Source: Hemicordylus capensis | Taxonomy: Eukaryota > Chordata > Lepidosauria > Squamata > Cordylidae | Direction: 5' to 3' | Length of the DNA: 64,000 nucleotides | NCBI RefSeq assembly: GCF_027244095.1 | Contig: NC_069659.1 | Span: forward strand, 349,718,750 to 349,782,749 | Part shown: one piece after another, positions 56,755 through 64,000 of the stretch | Layout of the letters: every line of letters starts with the position of its first letter | Numbering within the stretch: the first letter of the stretch is position 1 | The notes under the pieces: model-generated | Database searches by the model: none | Told to the model about the DNA's origin: nothing | What the model saw: only the letters and a program-made list of their open reading frames with translations | Translations under genes and position numbers: made by a program

Positions 56755-57010
56755 ATTTTTGCAGGTGGATTTCTGGCCCTGGACTGTGCCTTGCAGAAGC
56801 AGCAGCAGCAGCAGCATTTGAAGGGAGTGTATGTGGGGGGATGCGCGAGTTGGGTCCTGTTTGGGTGGAAGCAGGCTGAGTGGAACGGAGAGGCGAGCCG
56901 GTGTTGCTGTCTCCCTTGGGGGTAGGCGGAGTCACTGGCGCCACTTTGCGTAAAATCGGTGAGAGCAGGAAGAGCAAGCGTCGACGGCCACACTACCCTG
57001 AGCGCGTCAC
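56755..57010 (+). pseudogene. 5S rDNA orphon (spacer end plus truncated 5S)
   Basis: The class B spacer end (GCAGGTGGATTTCTGGCCCT, (CAG)n, GGCGGAGTCACTGGCGCC) leads to 5S nt 1-31 only (56,980-57,010; GTCGACGGCCACACTACCCT). Box A and box C are missing, so it cannot be a working gene. Confidence 0.9.
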
Positions 57011-57028
57011 TTTGCTTAAAATCTGTCA

Positions 57029-57665
57029 CGTGTAGTGACCACCGGGGGCATAGCAAGGTTGGAATGGGCCAAGATGAGATTTTAAAATGGGCCCCAGCCC
57101 CTCAAAGTCCAGGGCCTCCACACACCCCAGACCCCCAAGGATTTAAGTCTGATATTTCAAAATAAGTAAGCTGCCTGGAAATACATTTCACTGAATACAC
57201 ACACACACACACATTTCACAGTATATAGTGATATACATTGAGTACCATATATTTGTTCTACTTTTAATGCCTAGAACACAGTGTATCAACGCCCCCTCGC
57301 TGCAGATTAGCAAAGGAGACTTTCAACCATGCAGGGTGAGCCTATGTTTGTTTTTTCAGAATTCTGAACAAATTCAGTAAAGTTTGATTCCAGGAGGTTT
57401 TGCACACAAGGCTTTTAAAGCCCTTTAACACACATCTCCTCTGGAATGGAGGTGCTGCATTCACATGTTGGCCAGATGCACCCTGAAGTCCCTGCAAGTT
57501 ATTGGAGAGCAGTTCACACACAAGAAAAATAAAATAAAATAAAATAAAAGCACAACACATGCTTCACAGTTCTCACTCAGACCTTCTGTGTTGCAAAACA
57601 ACTTTAACATAAGTACATTTATGAATGAATGAATGAAAATAAATAAATAAATAAAATATAAAGTA
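57029..57665 (+). repeat. 620-bp dispersed repeat, copy 2
   Basis: Direct repeat of 43,740-44,360 with an extra (CA)n expansion near 57,200 and longer AATAA-type runs. Begins 19 bp after the orphon 5S piece. Confidence 0.8.
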
Positions 57666-58825
57666 AAATAAGAATGAAAGTCTATAGGTGTTTTATTTGT
57701 GTGCATTTACCTATGTTGAATTTCTATAGAGAGCAATTGAGTCAACCATTGACAAAGATTAACATAGACTTCTTGCAACAGGAAAGGGGAGATCAGCCTC
57801 TGGCCTCTTCCACAGACATTGTCTGATAATGAGTCACATTTTAGCATTTGGATTGTTCTGTCCTGGCTTTTGTGCTTCCTTGAGTACCCATTTCACAATA
57901 TAATGCTGGATTGCCTCCTCTTTCACAGAGCAGTACATGAAGCAGGCAAGAGACCTGGGTGTCAGTTCACCTTTAGTCCAGGCAGTAATTCATTCCTTAA
58001 TAAGATGGAACTAGACACAGGCCTGAATTCCATATAATTCTGGGCTGGTATCTCTGGGTTGAATGTTGGGGTCAAGGGGGGGGCGTCCCCAATGGGGGGG
58101 GGATCTCCAACATATTCTCCAACATATTCCCCCTCTTCTTATACATTTTTTGCTCCAGGCAGAAATTTATAAGACAGACAATACTTAGGCCAAACTCATA
58201 GTAATGATTGTTTTCCCTGATTGCATGTTCACAAGACAGCAGTGGACAGTCTCAATAGCTGTACCTGCTTCTGTCAGCAGCTGACCCAATAGGGCTTTAA
58301 AAAAATATATTCACAAGCAGATGCAGTGGCATCTTTAAAAACAAAAACAAACAAACAAAAAGATTGTGTTAAGCAGTAGCTCCAATACAGAGTCCTCCAC
58401 TGCTGTACCTTTTGTGCTGTTGAAGTTACAGTTTAAAGATAAACATATCCTCAATATTGCTGTTGTGATCTAGAGTGTCATCAGAATGGAGCACCCCCTC
58501 TTGAAGGGAGCACCCCCTCTTGTCCAATTTCTTTTGAGTACATCTCCCAGTTACACTCACTGTAGTCACACAAGCACGTGTCTGAGAGAGCATTTTATAT
58601 GGCCAAATAGTTTGCCAAGCATTTGCCTTCAAATGTGACAGAGTTTACAACCTCACAGATCCCACAGCAACAGAGGTCTGTCAATTGCTCTTTGTCCTTG
58701 GCTTTCCCAGCTCACAGGGATCCATGCAGAGTGGAGTCCTGCAATCCAAGAGGCCAAGTGCTTTAATACATTTGAATCTATATACCCTCCATCAAATATA
58801 CACTCATTCAATTATACATTCCTAT
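57666..58825. other. Unassigned stretch, possible left part of the gag-bearing fossil
   Basis: Includes two G runs (58,075-58,084 and 58,097-58,106) and ordinary text, with no support for a gene. The left end of the retroelement fossil could lie here, but no terminal repeat was found. Confidence 0.35.
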
Positions 58826-59053
58826 GTAGCAATAGCAATAGCAATAGCACTTACATTTATATACCGCTCTATAGCTGGAAGCTCTCTAAGCGGTTTACAA
58901 TGATTTAGCATATTGCCCCCAACATTCTGGGTACTCATTTTACCGACCTTGGAAGGATGGAAGGCTGAGTCAACCTTGAGCCCCTGGTCAGGATCAAACT
59001 TGTAACCTTCTGGTTACAGGGCGGCAGTTTTACCACTGCGCCACCAGGGGGCA
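58826..59053 (-). repeat. tRNA-derived SINE, third family
   Basis: The minus strand reads TGGTGGCGCAGTGGTAAAAC (box A), CAAGTTTGATCC (box B), GACTCAGCCTTCCATCCTTC, and ends AGCGGTATATAAATGTAAGT then (GCTATT)n. Common squamate SINE layout; family name not asserted. Confidence 0.83.
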
Positions 59054-59491
59054 TGTACCCAACATCTGGGCATGTACCCAACATCTAGGAACTCTAGCAC
59101 ATAGACTAAACTCATTAGTAAATATGTGCAGACAGATAGATTTTGCAAGGAACTGAGTGTACAACATGAATGCATATGCACCAATACATTTTGCGAAGGA
59201 CTTCAGTGTTCAGTGTTCAGGTTGGGGAGGGAGTTCAATAAAAGGAGAATGAGGCAAAATATACAGTGACACAGAATGAGTGTCCAAACCAGGCACAATG
59301 CAGAAGAAAACATGTTCATAATCTATTTCTGTCTGTCTCTCCCCCTCTTGGTTTCTTCTGTATTTGGCAAGCATTGGCAAGCAATAATTCCTGCTGATAT
59401 CAGTGTAGGTTGTGGAGGGGATCAGGTTGCAGGAACTAGGGATAGTTGCAATTGGGGTGCGCAGTCCTGTATGGGCTGTCCTTCAAGTTCA

Positions 59492-59777
59492 ATCTGTGGT
59501 ATAGGAGTGGCAGAGCGGGCGGGGTCACTGAAAAACCAGGGGGTTCTTCAAACTGTGCAGTCGAGGCAGAATGGGTGGCCTACTCTTCAGGGTTGGCGTG
59601 TCTTGCATCCATCAGGAGGAAATGAGCACGTCAGTCTGTGGCCTAGGAGTGGCAGAGTGGGCCGGGGCTCTGAAAATCAGGAGGATCTTCAAGCTGTGCA
59701 GTCCAGGCAGAATGGGTGGCCTACTCTTCAGGGTTGGCGTGCCTTGCATCCATCAGGAGGAAATGGGCACATCACTT
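59492..59777. repeat. 143-bp tandem duplication
   Basis: Two copies beginning CTGTGGTATAGGAGTGGCAG and CTGTGGCCTAGGAGTGGCAG, both with AATGGGTGGCCTACTCTTCA and CATCCATCAGGAGGAAATG. A second, short tandem duplication (AACAGCTGGAGCTGTGCCA, about 48 bp) is at 60,136-60,220. Confidence 0.88.
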
Positions 59778-60321
59778 CAGGAACAGGTCTCATCAGGAAC
59801 AGGGCGTAGGGTGGTTAAAAAAAGATTCTTCCCTCACTCAGTCTTTTTTCAGTCTTAATCTCCTCTCAGTCCTCTCTGTCTGCTTGCCATGGCCTCTCAC
59901 CAGACTGGACAAAGAGGGGAGTAGGGGAGCTCTAGCAAGCAGATAGGGTGCAGAGGAATAGAGGGGCTAGGAATAAAGTTAGGGTTAGGGATCAGGAGGA
60001 GTAACTCTGAAGAGAAAAGCAATGTGCAGATATCTGAAGATAAATCAGTGGGGGTGGTGCCCTCTGTTTCATCAATTTATCTGACCTTTGGATGCCAGTG
60101 TCTAGATGGCTTTGACTAAATGCATCCTGAGCTGGAACAGCTGGAGCTGTGCCAGTTTCCCCCCTCTTGCTCCAGAACAGCTGGAGCTGTGCCAAGTTTC
60201 CCCCTCTTGCTCCAGGGGATCATGGTTTTTGTGCTACTAGTGTCTGCTGGACTAACTTGGCTCCTGTGATCTCTGGCTTTGCAAAATGTGCCCAAATGTC
60301 CTGCAGGGGGAGTGTGCCTTA

Positions 60322-62790
60322 CTAAGCCCATCCTGGATCAATGGGTCTTTTATTTACACTACAATTATTTCCTCCAAAGATCTCTGGAATGGATCTTCCT
60401 GGTTTGTTTCCCTCCTCTGCTAATTTTGTGACTTCATTTCTCTGACACAGCTCTCTTGTGCAAAGCATGATCTGGTTAGTGCTGTCTCTGAGAGGTTTTA
60501 CCTGTACTTTTGTATTTCTCAAATGACTGCTTTCAGGGGTGTTCAATTGAACCACTACCAATCCATCAACTTCCTGTTGTGATTGGACTGGGGCCAATTG
60601 GACTTCTCCAAACTTCTGGGTTTTTGCCAGTATGTCAGATGGGGACTCCCACCCCTCACCAAACTGTTGTGTGCATTCACAAGACTCAACTAATCTGTCT
60701 GACTCCAATACTGGCAACACCCTTTGTTGCAAAAATTCCTCAGTGGCAAGGGCTGCCTCTGCCTCTGCAGAAGCCAGCCTACAGTTTAACTCTGAACTGG
60801 ACTCAGAAGCCTGACTCTTGCAGGATTCCTCTTCCTCTGCTGGCAAAGCAGAGACAACTTGGTTGGTGTGCCAAGCCCCTATAAATTTCTGCTGCAACAA
60901 TTCCTCACTAACAGGGGCTGCCTCTGCAGAAGCCAGTTCACAGGACAACTCTGAACTGACCTCAGAAACCTGACTCTTGCAGGGTTCCTCTTCCTCTGCT
61001 GGCAAAGCCGAGACAGCTTGCCTGGCGTGCCAATCTTTCTGCTGCAACAATTCCTCAGTAACAGGGGCTACTCCTGCCCCTGCTTCTGTGGAAACCAACT
61101 TGGGAACCTGTCTCTTCCAGAATTCCTCCTCGTCTGCTGTCAAGGCAGATACAGCTTGGCTGGCGTGCCAAGTTCCTGTAAATTTGTCTCTCTGTGTTGG
61201 TGTGGCGGAACTGCCATCAGTCTTGGCAACACCCTGTTTCAAAGGCTCCTGTATACTATGTCTATTCTGATCCCAAGAATTTTTCCCAAAGATGCCAGTT
61301 TTCTTGGCTTTGCTCAGTTTCTTCCCTGGCATCAGGGCACCCCTACAGAGTTACAGTGGGTGGTGGAGGGGGGCACGTCCCTGTCATCTGCATCCCCACC
61401 TGGGGTTGCACCCCGTAGCTGACTCCAGCTACTGTGGTTACAGGTGTCAAGACTGCTGGCGGGGATGCTATCTGATTGTTAGCTAACATTTGTGGGTAGG
61501 CTGGGACCACCTGGGCCCTCTCGGTTATGGCTGCAATTGAAGCAGTCTGTGGGGAAGGTTGCTGTGACCTCTCTAGTGCTTCCATCTTGCTTAGGATCTT
61601 ATTTAGGGATGTCTCTAGAGTTTGGATAGACAGGTTTGAGTCACAAGGTCCAGTAGTTTCTCTAACTGCACTGCTCTTCCCTTCTCCTGATAACCTTCTG
61701 GGGGAACCAACACCTGGTGTTGAACTGGGCGACTAGCCTGTTCCTCAACCTGGCGCCTGAGATCTGCTGTGGCAGCCCCATTCCACCTTTCCATATCCTC
61801 TCCATAACCTAGCAGCGAAAACCAAAGCTTGGTCCTTTCAGACATTGGCTTTTGTGGGTGCTTTCCCTGCTTATTGAAGCCTTGGCTTTCTCTCTGTGTT
61901 GGGACAACCCCTCCCTTGTTACTGTAGCTTACAGTCTCAGTGACTGCTGCCACTTTTTGGCGGGCAAGCCTTTCTGTTCCCTCTGGATCAAAACCATATT
62001 GGGCAGTCACTCTGAGCTAAGTCTAGCATAGCCTCAAAAGTTGCTGGCTCATTCTCTCTCAATAGGCCCAGTTTATCTCTATACCAGGGTAGGAGACCCC
62101 GTAAGAGAGCCTTTAGGTCTCTCACATTCCATTGTGCATCAGCGAGACTAGGGGCTGCATGTGGCACAATTAGTAAACTGGCCAAAAATCTTCAAATAGC
62201 TGCTCTGAAGAAGAAACTGACTGGATCCTCCCCAGGTTTTTGCCTAGCAGTCACTGCCTTTTCCTGCATTGCCCCAGCTGGCAGTATTACAGAGCACATA
62301 GCCTGACACGCACCCCATAAGTCTAAGATCTCTGCCTGGTTAACCCTTGTTACATGCATGTTGAACTTTTGTAAGAGCCTGGCCTGCAATCCTGCTGGAG
62401 CAGCAACTCTTAACAAAGTTCTCATTTCCTCTAGGGTCAGCCTCATGTCTGCTTGAAGCCGGACAAATCCAGCCATCCACTCTACAATGGTGTCTGCACA
62501 TAGATTTGGCAAGGTTTTTGCCAATTCTTTGGCTTCCACATGGCTCATATTACTAACAGTGATAGATTGTCCCTGGACCAGACCATTTGTGTCTCTTCGT
62601 GAAGTGATGCTAGAAGTGAGGGCAGCCATTGTCTCCCTAGGTGGCTGGGGAGCAATCTCCCTAAGAATTTCACTAGCTGGTTCCCTGGCTGGCTCTTCTA
62701 TGGCTGATACTGCTACCCAGCTGGTCTCAGGATCAATCTCTGTTATGCTTGCAATGTGTAGGGTCTTTTGTTGTAATTCCCTTTTTAACT
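60322..62790 (-). mobile_element. Gag-bearing retroelement (fossil)
   Basis: On the minus strand, from high to low coordinates: a capsid-like region (about 62,650-62,010; with LTLEEMRTLLRVAAPAGL, KPGEDPVSFFFRAA and LKALLRGLLPWYRDKLG), a proline/glutamine-rich linker (about 62,010-61,343) and a Glu-rich stretch with three tandem units (61,190-60,720). The wording resembles retroviral or LTR-retroelement Gag, but I found neither polymerase nor terminal repeats, so ends and exact family are open. Several breaks; old. It lies directly against, and probably inside, the second DIRS element. Confidence 0.6.
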
Positions 62791-64000
62791 GTTGGACCAT
62801 GCAGAAATAATGGTAAGCAACATGTTTGTTGAGGTCGCAGAGGGAACGGTCTGGCATTGGAACCATAAAGTAACGGGAATGAAATCCTGGGGAGTATGGA
62901 TTCCGGACCAGTTCTATTGCTGATTTTGAGAGCAGGGATTGGACAGGAGAGCTGGGGTGTCTGGTGAGGAAAGAGGGAGGTTGAGCAGAGGGGGTGATGC
63001 GAATTCGATGGCGTAGCCAATTCTGACTACGGTGAGTGCCCAGGAGTCTGTGGTGATACTTTCCCAGGCGTGGAGGAACAGGGAGAGTCTTGTGCCCCAC
63101 CTGAGAGGGGGTGGAGAGTCATTGCCACTTAGTAGTGGGCTTAGTTGTCTTGGGACGTTTAAATTGTGGTCGAGAGGCCGTGAATGAAGAACTTTTCTAG
63201 TATGGTTGGTATCAGGAGGACCAAAAGGTTCAGTCAGATTGTTGGTAGTGTGGGCAGTTGAACTGTTGCTGCTGTTGCCATCTTTGAGATTTGTAGGGGC
63301 TAAAGGAAGGCTATTGTAAGCTCATGGAGCGAGTGTTGTTACGGAGACACTGGACCTTTTGAAGGGTGTCATCTGTTTTCTCTCCAAACAGGGTATCACC
63401 CTCGAATGAAAGGTCCTCTATACGGGCCCTGGCATCAGAGGCCAGGCCCAAGGAGCGCAGCCATGCATTATGTCGAAGGCCAACGGCGGTTGCCATGACT
63501 TTAGCAGCCCCTTCGGTCGAGTGTCGGACAGCATGCAGTTCTTGCTTAGTGATCTGAGTGGCCTCACGAAGGATGACCTTAGCAGGACCCTGTTCCTCCT
63601 GAGGTAAGTGATCCAGAAAGGGGGCAATACGGTCCCATAAGAATGCCTGATAACGAGCATAATAAGCCTGGTAATTGGCAATGCGTGTAAGGAGTGAGGA
63701 TACAGAGTACAAGCGCCTCCCAAAGGCATCAAGTTCCCTGCTCTCTTTGTCTGGCAGGGAGGAAGATGTAAATCCACAGCTTTTAGCCCATGAGGATTCC
63801 ACCGCCACTGAATTTGTTGAAGGGTGTTTCTTTAGGAATGTTGTATTTTCTTTGTTTTGATGAACCATGCACCTTCTAAAAGTTATCCAACTCCTTGGAA
63901 GTTTGAGGTAATGTAGAAGGCTTTTGCCAAGAGCCTCTAGCCACCTTGAGAATGGACCCATTAAGGGGGATAGAGACTGGGGGGTGCATGTCCTCCTCTA
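62791..64000 (-). mobile_element. Second DIRS-type retroelement (fossil), partial, runs off the window
   Basis: 63,961-63,311 is a DIRS gag-like part (LPDKESRELDAFGRR, LLTRIANYQAYYARYQAF, NAWLRSLGLASDARARIEDL). 63,100-62,791 is the beginning of the reverse transcriptase (SKSAIELVRNPYSPGFHSRY, DLNKHVAYHYF). The reading stops where the gag-bearing fossil begins. The gag text differs strongly from that of the element in ABCF3 intron 1, so this is a separate DIRS family. A few breaks; older than the first. Confidence 0.8.

Noticed and set aside
58060-60321. Possible polymerase or envelope part of the gag-bearing fossil
   Set aside because: No recognisable domain on either strand, only short frames and tandem duplications, so it is left unassigned.

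Overview
The window is nuclear DNA from a vertebrate, most likely a squamate reptile (lizard). This rests on one spliced, vertebrate-type protein gene, several tRNA- and 5S-rRNA-derived SINE families of squamate type (one with a Bov-B/RTE-like tail), CR1- and L1-type LINEs, hAT and Tc1 transposons, DIRS retroelements and a tandem 5S rRNA gene cluster. I cannot name the species.

Region 1 (about 1-34,700) is the gene ABCF3 on the minus strand. Nineteen coding exons can be placed with correct splice sites and an unbroken frame, from the ATG at 34,401 to the donor at 15. Together they encode 630 residues. The last ~80 residues, including the second Walker B motif, lie beyond the left edge. The promoter is CpG-rich and carries a ZNF143/Staf-type site ~65-85 bp upstream of the ATG. 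Intron 1 (11.7 kb) holds a nearly complete 6-kb DIRS-type tyrosine-recombinase retroelement in the same orientation as the gene. The other introns hold SINEs, LINE tails and small palindromic transposons.

Region 2 (about 34,700-41,850) is a 7.1-kb element with 42-bp terminal inverted repeats (39/42 identical) and inner arms of about 1 kb that are inverted copies of each other. It contains subterminal repeats, an 80-bp tandem array, a lone terminal exon for a PHD-like zinc finger and a nested dead Tc1 transposon. I could not assign it to a superfamily, and it is the best candidate for something undescribed.

Region 3 (about 41,900-46,590) is a mosaic of hAT fragments, a 5'-truncated L1 with target-site duplication, a 620-bp dispersed repeat and a CR1 3' end.

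Region 4 (46,590-57,030) is a 5S rDNA cluster: five full 5S genes with ~780-bp spacers of two classes (A and B), one A/B hybrid spacer, a downstream orphon, and hAT insertions with perfect or near-perfect 8-bp target duplications. Three genes are identical. The other two show mainly CpG-transition decay and flank the transposon-loaded spacer. All carry a paired substitution in helix II relative to the human 5S rRNA.

Region 5 (57,030-64,000) has the second copy of the 620-bp repeat, a tRNA-SINE and a decayed gag-bearing retroelement that sits inside a second, different DIRS element running off the right edge.

Apart from ABCF3 and the 5S genes I see no host gene. Most long open frames are in GC-rich or triplet-repeat DNA and are not coding.
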